DNA from: Candidatus Zhuqueibacterota bacterium
GTDB taxonomy: Bacteria; Zhuqueibacterota; Zhuqueibacteria; Oceanimicrobiales; Oceanimicrobiaceae
Assembly: GCA_029261995.1 (NCBI GenBank)
Contig: JAJDAF010000058.1
Coordinates: 1-64,000, forward strand
Length of the DNA: 64,000 nt
Direction: 5' to 3'
The notes below the pieces were generated by a model, which was given only the letters and a program-made list of their open reading frames with translations, ran no database searches and had not been told where the DNA came from. Shown piece by piece: positions 1 through 7,938 of the stretch (within the stretch, counting starts at the first letter, position 1; the number at the start of each line of letters is the position of its first letter). Made by a program: the position numbers and the translations under genes.

Positions 1-166
1 TGCTGCTTATAGTTGTACCTAATAAATCGAGCCATCGAGTTATCCGTTTATTTTCAATGGCTTTAATATACTTATTTCTCGTGATAATTGCTGTGACTTA
101 TTTGGGTTTTCAAGACTTTTCCTACAGCTTCAACAAGATGGTAACCAGCCAACTGGCCGCAAAAAA
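1..166. other. No gene seen
   Basis: AT-rich sequence at the window edge with no convincing reading frame. It runs straight into the 20-bp repeat array. Confidence 0.4.
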
Positions 167-250
167 GTTTCTATATCCAGAAACAAGTTTCTAATAGAAG
201 AAACAAATTTCCAATATCAGAAACTTCTGGATGTTTCTAATAGCAGAAAC
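167..250. repeat. 20-bp tandem array of imperfect palindromic units
   Basis: Four units share GTTTCT at one end and AGAAAC at the other, so each unit is itself a short inverted repeat. GTTTCT-like ends begin at 167, 187, 207 (ATTTCC) and 233. AGAAAC ends lie at 179, 199, 219 and 245. The spacing is 20, 20 and 26 bp. A further, diverged GTTTCT...GGAAAC pair follows near 278-294. No coding role is evident. The array immediately precedes the conserved module at 331-466. Confidence 0.6.
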
Positions 251-330
251 ATCATCAGTCAGAGACCTCAGCCCGTTGTTTCTACTATTGGAAACTCTTG
301 TCGCCATGCGCCCTCTTATGGATTTCAATA

Positions 331-466
331 GGAGCCTGCATCCCCTGTCCCCGCAAACTGGTGGTCACAAGATGGTTTACAGGAGAAGGTTCAGGGATGG
401 CCAGGATAATGTAGATAACCCTCCCGGGCATGTCAAGCAAAAAAGTTGCGAGCCTGCAACATGACT
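331..466. repeat. Dispersed conserved module, copy 1
   Basis: This stretch aligns almost without gaps to 29231-29366. Shared blocks include AATAGGAG, GCATCCCCT, GGTTCAGGGA, AACCCT, CATGTCAAGCA and AAAGTTGCG. In both places a 21-bp tandem array follows on the same side. On the minus strand both copies can be read in one frame as FCLTC-x2-GLS-x-L-x-W-x-SLN-x-LL. Copy 1 ends that frame with a stop near 377. Confidence 0.75.
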
Positions 467-576
467 GCAGGCGCAAGTCCAAAGCAGCATGTGGCCCGCA
501 ACGGCCTCGGCAGCATCCCTTTGTTTGGGGCGCGGCAGTGCACTTGATTTCCCACACGCCAGGGTCGCTGCCCGAT

Positions 577-809
577 GGTCAAAATAGCATTGTCCGCAAG
601 GTAAAGTAGCGCTGCAACAGGCTAATATCGTTTCAATGAGAGCTAAAATCGTTTTGCCCGCAAGGTAAAATCGCAATTGTGCAGGCTCATATCGTTTCGA
701 TGAGAGCCAATATCGTTTTGTCCAGAGCCAATATTGTTTGGTCAAGAGCCAATATCGTTTGGTCGAGAGCTAATATGGTTGCGTCCAGGAGCCAAACTTC
801 GTTTGTCAA
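577..809. repeat. 21-bp tandem array, 11 units (array 1)
   Basis: Units fall at 577, 598, 619, 640, 662, 683, 704, 725, 746, 767 and 788. Only two single-base irregularities occur (at 661 and in the last unit). The right-hand units are best conserved and begin GAGCCAATAT followed by CGTTTGGTC-like sequence; the left units are diverged. Because 21 is a multiple of 3, several frames read through as seven-residue repeats (for example RANIVWS on the plus strand), which explains the spurious open frames here. The array lies about 160 bp upstream of the 236-aa gene. Confidence 0.8.
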
Positions 810-969
810 AGGCAAATTATCCGCCGACGGATGGACAATCATAGCTTTCCGCGGCAGCAATCGCCGAAAATTGTGATTTCTTGGGTTTCCGGCTCAAGTT
901 GGCCCTGTCCGCTGCCGATGCTCGGGCAAATCCCAATTTCTTTACTCATCAGGCAAAGGAGTTAAAATT

Positions 970-1680
970 ATGGCAGTAACTATCAGCAAAAAAATCTTCC
1001 GCTACTGGCTGGAATTGTTGCAGAACATGTGGGAGGCCCACAACAACAGCGGCACCCCCTTGCGGGCGGACCTGGCCACGGAGGTGGAGGCCGCCAGCAG
1101 CGCGTTTCCGGGGCTGGTCAACACTTTTTACAACCTGAAGTCAGATGAGCGTCGAGCGCGGCGGGAAGCTGCCGCAACTCAGGCGGCCGGCCGCTTCGCC
1201 AGCATGGATGTCGGCCACTCGCTCGCCAGCGTCAAGGCGGAGCAGCCCGACACGGTGCTGGCGCTCTATCAGGTGGCCGAAGACCCGCCGACCCGGCGCC
1301 TCGATGTGCTGGCCCATCTACAGCACATCGTGCGGGTAGCGGCGGAGCAAACCGAGGAATCCATGAAACCCGAAGCAGAAGTGCTGGCGGAAGTCACCAC
1401 CCACGCGGAAACCCTGCGCCAGCAAGTCGATGCTGTCACGGATATCATGCGGGAGCGTGAAAAAACTCGCGTCGCCTTGACCGAAGCCGTCATCGAGTAC
1501 CGCGACCTGCGCAAGCGCGTCTACGCCTATCTGGTGACGCGTCTGGAGCGGGGCTACAACGATCAGGTGATGATGGCTTACGGCCTGCGCCGCAAGTTCA
1601 ACCACGGCAGCCACAACATCACTGTGACCGTGGTGGATGAGGCGGAGCCGGTTGTCGAGCCTGAACCGACTCCGAGTTAG
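970..1680 (+). CDS. Hypothetical helical protein, 236 aa
   Basis: I do not recognise this protein. It starts at ATG with a good Shine-Dalgarno (GGCAAAGGAG) 6 bases upstream. The sequence is mostly charged helix (roughly residues 60-200), with heptad-like stretches around LRQQVDAVTDIMRERE. It ends in an acidic, proline-rich tail (VVEPEPTPS). There is no signal peptide or membrane segment, so it is probably cytoplasmic. The gene sits alone between repeat elements: the 21-bp array upstream and a MITE-like element 21 bp after the stop. This suggests an accessory gene. No function can be assigned from sequence. Confidence 0.75.
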   Translation: MAVTISKKIFRYWLELLQNMWEAHNNSGTPLRADLATEVEAASSAFPGLVNTFYNLKSDERRARREAAATQAAGRFASMDVGHSLASVKAEQPDTVLALYQVAEDPPTRRLDVLAHLQHIVRVAAEQTEESMKPEAEVLAEVTTHAETLRQQVDAVTDIMREREKTRVALTEAVIEYRDLRKRVYAYLVTRLERGYNDQVMMAYGLRRKFNHGSHNITVTVVDEAEPVVEPEPTPS

Positions 1681-1700
1681 CCGTAATTCGCGGTCATTGG

Positions 1701-1848
1701 GCCAGACATCCCTCTGGTTTTCGCTCTGACGAGCGTAAACCGGTCTCCCTTCAAAGGGAGATTTCAGCGCAGCGCACCAAGCAACATCCCCCTTGCAAGG
1801 GGGACGATTTGTGAAGCGTCTAGCGAACAAATCAGGGGGATGTCTGGC
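1701..1848. mobile_element. MITE-like element, copy 1 (148 bp, 12-bp terminal inverted repeats)
   Basis: The ends are the perfect inverted repeat GCCAGACATCCC (1701-1712) and GGGATGTCTGGC (1837-1848). Inside are two short palindromes, CTCCCTTCAAAGGGAG and CCCCCTTGCAAGGGGG. A second copy lies in the opposite orientation at 23529-23668. It has no coding capacity, so any movement would need a transposase from elsewhere. It could alternatively be a REP/BIME-type repeat. Confidence 0.75.
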
Positions 1849-1914
1849 ATCCGCACCTTTACAAGTTCGTTGCCAAACACCTTGTGCCTGAGATAATCAT
1901 ACTTCAAATAATAA

Positions 1915-2400
1915 TCACCGTTCTCCCAACAGTTCTTCCAACTGGAAGCGATGCTTGACAGGGTGCATCACGGCATGCTCCAACATGGCATCAATACAAT
2001 AAGGAATACCCCATGGCGACGGATATACTTCATTGAACCGTTCCGCCGGAACATTACTCAGAGGCCGCCACCAGACTTTCAATAGATGCCCCATGTAACT
2101 CTCGGCCTCTGACGCTATGACCTCAACGTCAGGTACGGCTTTCATGCCGGACTCCGGCAGACCCAGATGCTCACAGCACCAAATCATATAGGTGCGAGCC
2201 CAGCGAAAGACGTGCCTTAACAAAGCATCAAAGGAAACATAGTCCGGGTCATCAACCTCGGGCAGGCTCACGCCGGAGGCTTTCGCCCGCTGCCACACTT
2301 GCAGGAAATGACGCAGTTGTTGATCGTGAAGCGCCACCGAGGCGCGTGTACCACGACATTTGAAATCTGGCAAGCCTCCAGCATTCATAAAATCGCTCAT
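1915..2400 (-). CDS. DinB-like family protein
   Basis: A 161-aa protein whose helical make-up and C-terminal EHAVMHPVKHRFQLEELL pattern match the DinB/YfiT metal-binding four-helix-bundle superfamily. Histidines at the start (LRHVFRW) and end are the likely metal ligands. Members act as thiol-dependent transferases or stress proteins; no substrate can be read from the sequence. I chose ATG at 2400 because GGAG lies 5 bases upstream; a GTG two codons earlier is possible. The gene stands alone, facing away from the photolyase. Confidence 0.6.
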   Translation of the reverse strand: MSDFMNAGGLPDFKCRGTRASVALHDQQLRHFLQVWQRAKASGVSLPEVDDPDYVSFDALLRHVFRWARTYMIWCCEHLGLPESGMKAVPDVEVIASEAESYMGHLLKVWWRPLSNVPAERFNEVYPSPWGIPYCIDAMLEHAVMHPVKHRFQLEELLGER

Positions 2401-2406
2401 TTTCAC

Positions 2407-2816
2407 TCCAATTTTTCGGCGACATAATCAGACGGCTAGACTGCCCGCTTCTTTACTGGACTTCAGAAAGGGCGCCAAACACTGTTGTCTCAGACCAAGA
2501 TGCCTAACCATTTCGAAACATTCAAGAAAACATCTCCAGCCCCATCTGCCCCGATGGAGGCGTCGGCATTGAATCCACCTGCTTCTACTACTGGCTTGGC
2601 AATAGCCTGCCGCAAGGCGTTTCCCATGCTATCCGGGTCACACCATCTTGTTGCGCCCGAGGCTTACCGGATTGCTTGATTTTGCAACCGACATCCTCTA
2701 TATTAACCATCCAGTTGTACCTGAATCGCTTCGGACGTGACCTGGTAATGGCAAGAGCGAGCGCGGCTGGGCAGTGAACGGCTGCTGAGCTAGGTCCAAA
2801 ACCTGAGGACCGAGAC
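2407..2816. other. Intergenic, nothing clear
   Basis: About 410 bp between divergent genes. Short open frames exist on both strands but show no recognisable protein, ribosome-binding site or repeat. The promoters of both flanking genes must lie here. Confidence 0.4.
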
Positions 2817-4289
2817 ATGGTTCCGGAAATCCGCGTTCAATCGTGCAACAAAGCCCCGGTTCATCCGCGGGGCAAATATGTGCTCTACTGGATGACCGCC
2901 AATCGCCGTGCCACCTGGAATTTCAGCCTCGAGCGTGCCGTCGAGCGGGCGATGGAACTCAATCGGCCCCTGCTGGTATTTGAAGCGCTGCGCTGCAGCC
3001 ACCGCTGGGCGAGCGACCGCATTGCGCGCTTCGTGCTCGATGGCATGGCCGAGAATGCCCGGCAACTGCGGCAGCGCAAGGCCGTCTATTTCCCTTATGT
3101 TGAACCGAAGCCGGATGCCGCGCGTGGCCTGCTGGCGGCCCTGGCGAAGCGTGCCTGTGTTGTGGTGACGGATGATTTCCCCTGTTTCTTTCTGCCAAAC
3201 ATGATGCGGGCGGCGGCCAAAAAGTTGAAGGTGCGGCTCGAAAAGGTCGATTCCAACGGCCTGCTGCCTATGCGCGCCGCCAATCAGGTGTTCAAGACCG
3301 CTTTTGATTTCCGGAGATTCTTGCAACACACGCTGCCGTTTTATCTCGGCGAACTCGTCAACCCGGATCCGCTTGTGGGAACGACATTGCCGCGCATGCC
3401 CGGCATTCCGCGGGAAATATCAGAGCGCTGGCGTCCGGAGACCGGCCAAAGTCTGAAACAGAAATCCGCGCAATTGAATCTGTTTCCCTTGGACCACGGC
3501 GTTGGCGTGCTGGACATCGCAGGCGGCAGCCATGCAGCCAACAAGCGTCTCCGAAAACTTCTCGATGAAAAGCTGTCGTCTTATGCCGGTAGCCATGACA
3601 ACCCCGGTACTGGCGCAAGCCGTGGCCTTTTTCCCTATCTGCACTTTGGCCACATCTCGGCGCATGAGATTTTTTCTGAGTTGGCGATCAAAGAAGATTG
3701 GTCGCATGGCAATCTCGCGGCGCTCGCCACCGGTAAGCCGGAAGGCTGGTGGGGCATGGGCAAATCAGCGGAGATGTTTCTCGACCAATTCGTGACCTGG
3801 CGTGAACTGGGCTTCAATTATTGCTGGCAACGCGAAGGCTACGACGATTACGCTTCCGTGCCGGCCTGGGCCCGCAAGACGTTGGAACAGCACGCCGGCG
3901 ATGCCCGGGAATATACTTACGATCTGCACGCCTTTGAGCAGGCAGCAACCCACGATCAGATTTGGAACGCCGCACAAACTCAGCTTGTGCGGGAAGGCGC
4001 CATTCATGACACACTGCGTGCGCTGTGGGCGAAAAAGTTCCTGCAGTGGACCGAGACGCCGTCCCAGGCGTTGGATTTTATGCTCGAGTTGAACAACAAG
4101 TACGCCATCAATGGCCGCGACCCGGGTAGCTACGCGGACATGTTTTGGGCCTTCGGACGTTACGACCACGCCTGCTCGCCCGAGCGACCCGTGTTTGGCA
4201 GGCTGCGTTACCTCAGCTCGAGCGAGGTCGCGAAAAAACACAATCTGAAAGCGTATGTCGAAAAGTACGGCGCACCGGCGAACAAGTAG
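2817..4289 (+). CDS. phrB: Class II CPD photolyase
   Basis: Deoxyribodipyrimidine photo-lyase, which uses FAD and light to split cyclobutane pyrimidine dimers. It has 490 aa, normal for the class. The N-terminal Rossmann-like domain starts with YWMTANRRATWN (about 24-35), followed by VVTDDFPCFFLP (about 116-127) and VDSNGLLPMR (about 144-153), all hallmarks of class II enzymes. The C-terminal FAD-binding half carries LWNAAQ-like (IWNAAQTQLVREG), WAKKFLQW, NNKYAINGRDPGSYADMFW and RPVFGRLRY. It is a single-gene unit. The start ATG has only a weak GAGG upstream. A flavoprotein DNA-repair role is secure; no accessory chromophore can be inferred. Confidence 0.93.
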   Translation: MVPEIRVQSCNKAPVHPRGKYVLYWMTANRRATWNFSLERAVERAMELNRPLLVFEALRCSHRWASDRIARFVLDGMAENARQLRQRKAVYFPYVEPKPDAARGLLAALAKRACVVVTDDFPCFFLPNMMRAAAKKLKVRLEKVDSNGLLPMRAANQVFKTAFDFRRFLQHTLPFYLGELVNPDPLVGTTLPRMPGIPREISERWRPETGQSLKQKSAQLNLFPLDHGVGVLDIAGGSHAANKRLRKLLDEKLSSYAGSHDNPGTGASRGLFPYLHFGHISAHEIFSELAIKEDWSHGNLAALATGKPEGWWGMGKSAEMFLDQFVTWRELGFNYCWQREGYDDYASVPAWARKTLEQHAGDAREYTYDLHAFEQAATHDQIWNAAQTQLVREGAIHDTLRALWAKKFLQWTETPSQALDFMLELNNKYAINGRDPGSYADMFWAFGRYDHACSPERPVFGRLRYLSSSEVAKKHNLKAYVEKYGAPANK

Positions 4290-4350
4290 TAGCGGTTGCA
4301 CAGAACCCTTGAATGATTGCATTAGGCTTTGGAGGCAATTACTTTCTCCG

Positions 4351-4392
4351 TGAGACTCCGTGTTAGAAAGAGTTGAACACGGAGTCGCGGAG
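4351..4392. repeat. Hairpin upstream of decayed GxxExxY copy 1
   Basis: ACTCCGTGTT ... AACACGGAGT, a shortened version of the 17-bp stem found complete at 4621, 4893 and 5425. This copy lost part of the left arm. Confidence 0.6.
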
Positions 4393-4447
4393 TTACCGGA
4401 GAAACGCGGAGTTCATGTCTGTTTTGACTTTCGAAAGGGAGAGGGTA

Positions 4448-4572
4448 ATGCTTCATGATGATTTGGCTGAAAAGATCATTGGCGCTGCAATCGAAGTGCA
4501 CCGCCATCTTGGACCAGGGCTTTTGGAATCATCAGCTGCAATGTGGAGCGACTGGTCAGAACCCTTGAATGA
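4448..4572 (+). pseudogene. GxxExxY gene remnant, copy 1
   Basis: The first 27 codons match the intact gene at 4993 almost exactly (MLHDDLAEKIIG to GPGLLES). The sequence then jumps to the last ~35 bases of the gene, ending ACCCTTGAATGA. About 260 bp of the middle are missing, including the PD-(D/E)xK residues, and the tail is out of frame. Copy 2 carries the same junction, so the deletion predates their duplication. Confidence 0.8.
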
Positions 4573-4620
4573 GATCATTAGGGTTTGGAGACAATTACTT
4601 TCTCCGTGAGACTCCGCTAG

Positions 4621-4665
4621 CTCCGCGACTCCGTGTTAGAAAGAGTTGAACACGGAGTCGCGGAG
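4621..4665. repeat. 45-bp hairpin upstream of GxxExxY copy 2
   Basis: Perfect 17-bp inverted repeat CTCCGCGACTCCGTGTT / AACACGGAGTCGCGGAG around an 11-base loop. Confidence 0.85.
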
Positions 4666-4720
4666 TTAGCAGAGAAACGCGGAGTTCATGTCTGTTTTGA
4701 CTTTCGAAAGGGAGAGGGTA

Positions 4721-4844
4721 ATGCTTCATGATGATTTGGCTGAAAAGATCATTGGCGCTGCAATCGAAGTGCACCGCCATCTTGGACAGGGCTTTTGGAA
4801 TCATCAGCTGCAATGTGGAGCGACTGGTCAAAACCCTTGAATGA
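4721..4844 (+). pseudogene. GxxExxY gene remnant, copy 2
   Basis: Same internal deletion as copy 1, plus loss of one C (GGACAGGG for GGACCAGGG) that shifts the frame further. It retains the upstream hairpin, the Shine-Dalgarno and the conserved tail. Confidence 0.8.
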
Positions 4845-4892
4845 GACCATTAGGCTTTGGACACAAACATTTTCTCCGTGAGACTCCGCGCG

Positions 4893-4937
4893 CTCCGCGA
4901 CTCCGTGTTAGAAAGAGTTGAACACGGAGTCGCGGAG
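4893..4937. repeat. 45-bp hairpin upstream of the intact GxxExxY gene
   Basis: The same perfect 17-bp stem as at 4621. Flanking TTCTCCG...ACTCCGCG and CGGAGAAACGCGGAGT could extend it to a larger cruciform. It lies about 55 bp before the start codon, so it could act in RNA as a leader structure or in DNA as a recombination or replication signal. Confidence 0.85.
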
Positions 4938-4992
4938 TTACCGGAGAAACGCGGAGTTCATGTCTGTTTTGACTTTCGAAAGGGAGAGGGTA

Positions 4993-5376
4993 ATGCTTCA
5001 TGATGATTTGACTGAAAAGATCATTGGCGCCGCAATCGAAGTGCACCGTCATCTTGGACCAGGACTTTTGGAATCTACCTATCGTGCGGCACTGGCTCAT
5101 GAATTTAATCTTCAAAGCCTTCCTTTTCAAAAGGAAGTTGAGCAACCGGTTCGATACAAAGGAGTCATACTCGGCGATGAGAAGTACCGGGTTGATTTCA
5201 TCGTTGATGGCAAAGTCATCGTGGAAGCCAAGGCCGTTTTGAAAATGCATCCTATCTTTAAAGCACAGACGTTGACTTACATGAAACATGCAGGCATCGA
5301 GGTTGGTCTTCTCATCAACTTCAATGTGGAAAGGCTGGTCGATGGTGTGGAGCGACTGGTCAAAACCCTTGAATGA
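4993..5376 (+). CDS. GxxExxY protein (PDDEXK_3 nuclease-like)
   Basis: A 127-aa protein of the small GxxExxY family, whose fold is related to PD-(D/E)xK nucleases. The naming motif is G24-LL-E27-ST-Y30. The probable active-site residues are D68 and E78-A-K80 in VDFIVDGKVIVEAKA. The C-terminus LLINFNVERLVDGV is typical. I chose the ATG at 4993 because AGGGAGAGGG lies immediately upstream and the family begins MLH(D/E)(D/E)L; a TTG at 4918 lies inside the hairpin. The gene is the intact third copy in a local tandem amplification. Its cellular role is unknown across the family. Confidence 0.85.
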   Translation: MLHDDLTEKIIGAAIEVHRHLGPGLLESTYRAALAHEFNLQSLPFQKEVEQPVRYKGVILGDEKYRVDFIVDGKVIVEAKAVLKMHPIFKAQTLTYMKHAGIEVGLLINFNVERLVDGVERLVKTLE

Positions 5377-5424
5377 GACCATTAGGCTTTGGACACAAAC
5401 ATTTTCTCCGTGAGACTCCACGCG

Positions 5425-5469
5425 CTCCGCGACTCCGTGTTGGAAAAAGTTGAACACGGAGTCGCGGAG
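5425..5469. repeat. Fourth hairpin copy, gene lost
   Basis: The same 17-bp stem with a slightly changed loop. It is followed by the first bases of the repeat unit up to ATGTCTGTTTTGA, where homology stops just before the YhgN-like gene. This marks the right edge of the amplified unit. Confidence 0.8.
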
Positions 5470-5565
5470 TTAGCAGAGAAACGCGGAGTTCATGTCTGTT
5501 TTGAAATTGCTTTATGGGTTCCGGCTGGTCTGGGTTAACGATTCAACGAAGAAAGGCAAACTGAT

Positions 5566-6162
5566 ATGCCAGAGATGATTGACAAGATTCTGCCTGCGGC
5601 TACAATACTGTTTCTCGTGATGGATCCGTTAGGGAACATCCCGTTGTTCTTGTCCCTGCTGAAAGATGTCGAAGCAAAACGTCGGCGCCCGATCATTTTG
5701 CGTGAGGTGCTGTTTGCGCTGGTGATCTTGCTCTTCTTCCTGTTCTTCGGGCAGAAGCTGCTGGATTTTCTCAATCTGCAACAGGAATCGGTCAGTATCG
5801 CAGGTGGCATCGTGTTGTTTATCATCGCGATTCGTATGATTTTCCCAACCCCGGCCGGCGTGATGGGCAGTCAGTTGCAGGGAGAACCGTTCATCGTGCC
5901 GCTGGCTATTCCGCTAATTGCGGGGCCCTCCGCTCTGGCAACGCTGATCCTGATGGTGCGCAGCGATCCCTCCCGGACGCTGGAGTGGCTGGCGGCGCTG
6001 CTCATCGCCTGGGGCGTCACCGCCATTATCCTGCTGTCCGCGCCGTTCCTGTATCGAATATTGCGGCAGCGAGGGCTGGCTGCCATCGAGCGACTGATGG
6101 GCATGCTGTTGGTTATGATTTCAGTGCAGATGCTTCTGAACGGCCTCAAGAACTTACCGTGA
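5566..6162 (+). CDS. yhgN: MarC/YhgN-family integral membrane protein
   Basis: A 198-aa inner-membrane protein with about six hydrophobic segments. It resembles YhgN along its whole length: LVMDPLGNIPLF near the start, GGIVLFIIAIRMIFP in the middle, EPFIVPLAIPLIAGPSALAT and RLMGMLLVMISVQMLLNG at the end. Despite the MarC name the transported substrate of the family is not established. AAAGG precedes the ATG. It converges on the next gene across a strong hairpin. Confidence 0.85.
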   Translation: MPEMIDKILPAATILFLVMDPLGNIPLFLSLLKDVEAKRRRPIILREVLFALVILLFFLFFGQKLLDFLNLQQESVSIAGGIVLFIIAIRMIFPTPAGVMGSQLQGEPFIVPLAIPLIAGPSALATLILMVRSDPSRTLEWLAALLIAWGVTAIILLSAPFLYRILRQRGLAAIERLMGMLLVMISVQMLLNGLKNLP

Positions 6163-6200
6163 AGAGAGTTGTGAAGTGTCATCTGTCTGGTCCATGGCAG

Positions 6201-6233
6201 AGCACGCGCCTGTAGCCATTGCAGGCGCGTGCT
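6201..6233. terminator. Bidirectional hairpin between convergent genes
   Basis: AGCACGCGCCTG and CAGGCGCGTGCT form a perfect 12-bp stem around a 9-base loop. It lies 38 bp past the YhgN-like stop and 18 bp from the stop of the facing gene. The T-tract is poor, so it may be a transcript-end stabiliser instead. Confidence 0.65.
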
Positions 6234-6250
6234 TCTCAAGCGGGGAGAAG

Positions 6251-6703
6251 CTAGGACTGAGGTAGTTTCACGGAGCTCAGCACACTCATGATTTTCCACT
6301 CACCGGCGCCGATTTTTGATAGTGCGACAAACTGGTAGAACGTTGCCTTTGCACTGGTAAGCTCAATTCGAGCCACCGCGTTGCTGAGCAGATCGTCGAT
6401 CTGTACTGAGTGAATCTTCAGCTTGCGTTCCTGTCCGCCGATCTTCTTCCCTTCCAGCAGGGCCGCATATTGCTCGCTGTTGACCACCCTCAATCCATTT
6501 TCGAATCGCTCGCCTGTGACATAGTGAACGGTTGCGGCGTGAGTCAGCTTTGCCGCCAGTGCGGCATCTTGTTTGTCGCCGGAATCGACCCACTCCTGCA
6601 TGAGGCCCTTGATGGCCTTGATTTCGTCTTTTTTGCCGGCGTAGGCTGGATTGAGGGTGGCGATTGCCAGGCTCATGAGTACTGCTGTTCTGAAATACAT
6701 CAT
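6251..6703 (-). CDS. Secreted NTF2-like (lumazine-binding-like) protein
   Basis: A 150-aa protein. It has a signal peptide of about 22 residues ending AYA, then a single SnoaL/NTF2-like cone-fold domain: a helix with IKGLMQEWVDSGDKQDAA, then HYVTGERFENGLRVV and a C-terminal strand GAGEWKIMSVL. The layout is that of the putative lumazine-binding (Lumazine_bd_2) proteins. It is probably periplasmic; the ligand is unknown. It lies downstream of the small membrane gene at 6742 on the same strand. Confidence 0.65.
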   Translation of the reverse strand: MMYFRTAVLMSLAIATLNPAYAGKKDEIKAIKGLMQEWVDSGDKQDAALAAKLTHAATVHYVTGERFENGLRVVNSEQYAALLEGKKIGGQERKLKIHSVQIDDLLSNAVARIELTSAKATFYQFVALSKIGAGEWKIMSVLSSVKLPQS

Positions 6704-6741
6704 GTGAAGTACCTTTCAATAGTGATTTACGACATGACCCA

Positions 6742-7029
6742 TCATGTCAATGAGTTGTGTTTGGGGGAAATCCAATTGTAGGAAAGCGCCCCGATTAACC
6801 AGCCTGCCAGTGCCGAAACCAGCACGAGTCCGGCCGCCACAATCAGAACACCGCCAAGTCCCGTGATCTGCGTGGAATCTGTGTTGATGTTGACATTCGC
6901 CAGCCCGGCTGCAGCCAGCAGGGTAAACAGCATTGCGATGGTGCCGCCTACGGCCAACGAAAGCGCGAGAAATCTCTTCACAAAACCCCGGTAGGGAATT
7001 CCGGGAACCTCAGTTTCTTGCAAGGCCAT
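6742..7029 (-). CDS. Small two-span membrane protein
   Basis: 95 aa with two hydrophobic segments (about 20-44 and 59-84), separated by a short polar loop NVNINTDSTQIT. I recognise no family. It lies between the LytR-type regulator and the NTF2-like gene on the same strand, so it could be a regulated target of that system; this is inferred from position only. Confidence 0.6.
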   Translation of the reverse strand: MALQETEVPGIPYRGFVKRFLALSLAVGGTIAMLFTLLAAAGLANVNINTDSTQITGLGGVLIVAAGLVLVSALAGWLIGALSYNWISPKHNSLT

Positions 7030-7158
7030 GGTTCATTCCTCCGTCTGTGAGTATAATGTTTGCAAGATGATACGGCGCAGGGGCACAAGAAGCTCATGGC
7101 CTTGGCGCGAGATGAGGATTGTTGTTGCGAATGGCGGAAAGATGGATGTGAACGGCGG

Positions 7159-7938
7159 TCAGAAGGGCCAGCCGATCTTCTCCTGCAAGGCCTGGCGTCG
7201 ATTGCGGCCCAATTTGAGTTTCGTATTGTCACGGAGGATTACCTGATAGTCGCCGGTTGGCTGCGGCCTCAACTCCTTGATATTCGAAATCTTGACGATG
7301 GCCGAGCGATGAATGCGGCAAAAGTGTTCTGGGGACAAACTGTCCTCGAGCTTGCTCATGGATTCACGCAAAAGGTGGGTTGTCTTGCCGGTGTGTAGTT
7401 TGACGTACTGGTCTGCTGCCTCAATCCAACTGATTTCATCGACGCTGATGAAGAAGATGCGTCCACCGGTTTTGACCGCCAGCCGTTGCGGATATTTCGG
7501 CCCGGCGGCACTCCCCTGGTGGCGCAAACTTGCCAGTAGCGTCTGCAGTCCCTGGTTGAGTTGCCTGAGGTCTTTCTGTTCCAGTTGTTCCATGGCTCTC
7601 TTCAGGGCCTCGCGGAAACGGTCGTCGTCGAATGGTTTCAGCAGGTAGTCTATGGCGTTAACGTCAAAGGCTTGCAGGGCGTAGTGGTCATAAGCCGTGA
7701 CGAACAGGACTTGCGGCAGATCAGCTGGCTGCAATCTGTCCAGCATTTCGAAGCCATTCATCTCCGGCATTTGAACGTCGAGAAAGATAAAGTCCGGCTT
7801 GTGCTCCTGAATCATCTCCATGGCCGCAAATCCATCCGCGGCTTCTCCGGCAATTTCGATTTGCGGCTCATTTTGCAGAAGCAGGCGAACGGTGGCGCGT
7901 GCGTGCGCCTCGTCGTCTATGATCAGGGTTTTGATCAA
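7159..7938 (-). CDS. LytR/AlgR-family response regulator
   Basis: 259 aa. An N-terminal receiver domain (1-120) has acidic pocket DDE at 8-10 and phospho-acceptor D54 (FLDVQMPEMNG). A C-terminal LytTR DNA-binding domain (about 150-255) includes RIFFISVDEISWIEAADQYVKLH, HFCRIHRSAIVK and a closing LKLGRNRRQ. The start overlaps the stop of the kinase gene by 4 bases, so the two are translationally coupled. LytTR regulators bind imperfect direct repeats upstream of targets; I could not locate such a site confidently. Confidence 0.93.
   Translation of the reverse strand: MIKTLIIDDEAHARATVRLLLQNEPQIEIAGEAADGFAAMEMIQEHKPDFIFLDVQMPEMNGFEMLDRLQPADLPQVLFVTAYDHYALQAFDVNAIDYLLKPFDDDRFREALKRAMEQLEQKDLRQLNQGLQTLLASLRHQGSAAGPKYPQRLAVKTGGRIFFISVDEISWIEAADQYVKLHTGKTTHLLRESMSKLEDSLSPEHFCRIHRSAIVKISNIKELRPQPTGDYQVILRDNTKLKLGRNRRQALQEKIGWPF

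Noticed and set aside
577-809. Array 1 as a CRISPR
   Set aside because: Units are 21 bp head-to-tail with no unique spacers, and no cas gene is nearby.
2588-2818. Minus-strand 76-aa frame upstream of the photolyase gene
   Set aside because: Overlaps the photolyase start, no ribosome-binding site, no recognisable family.
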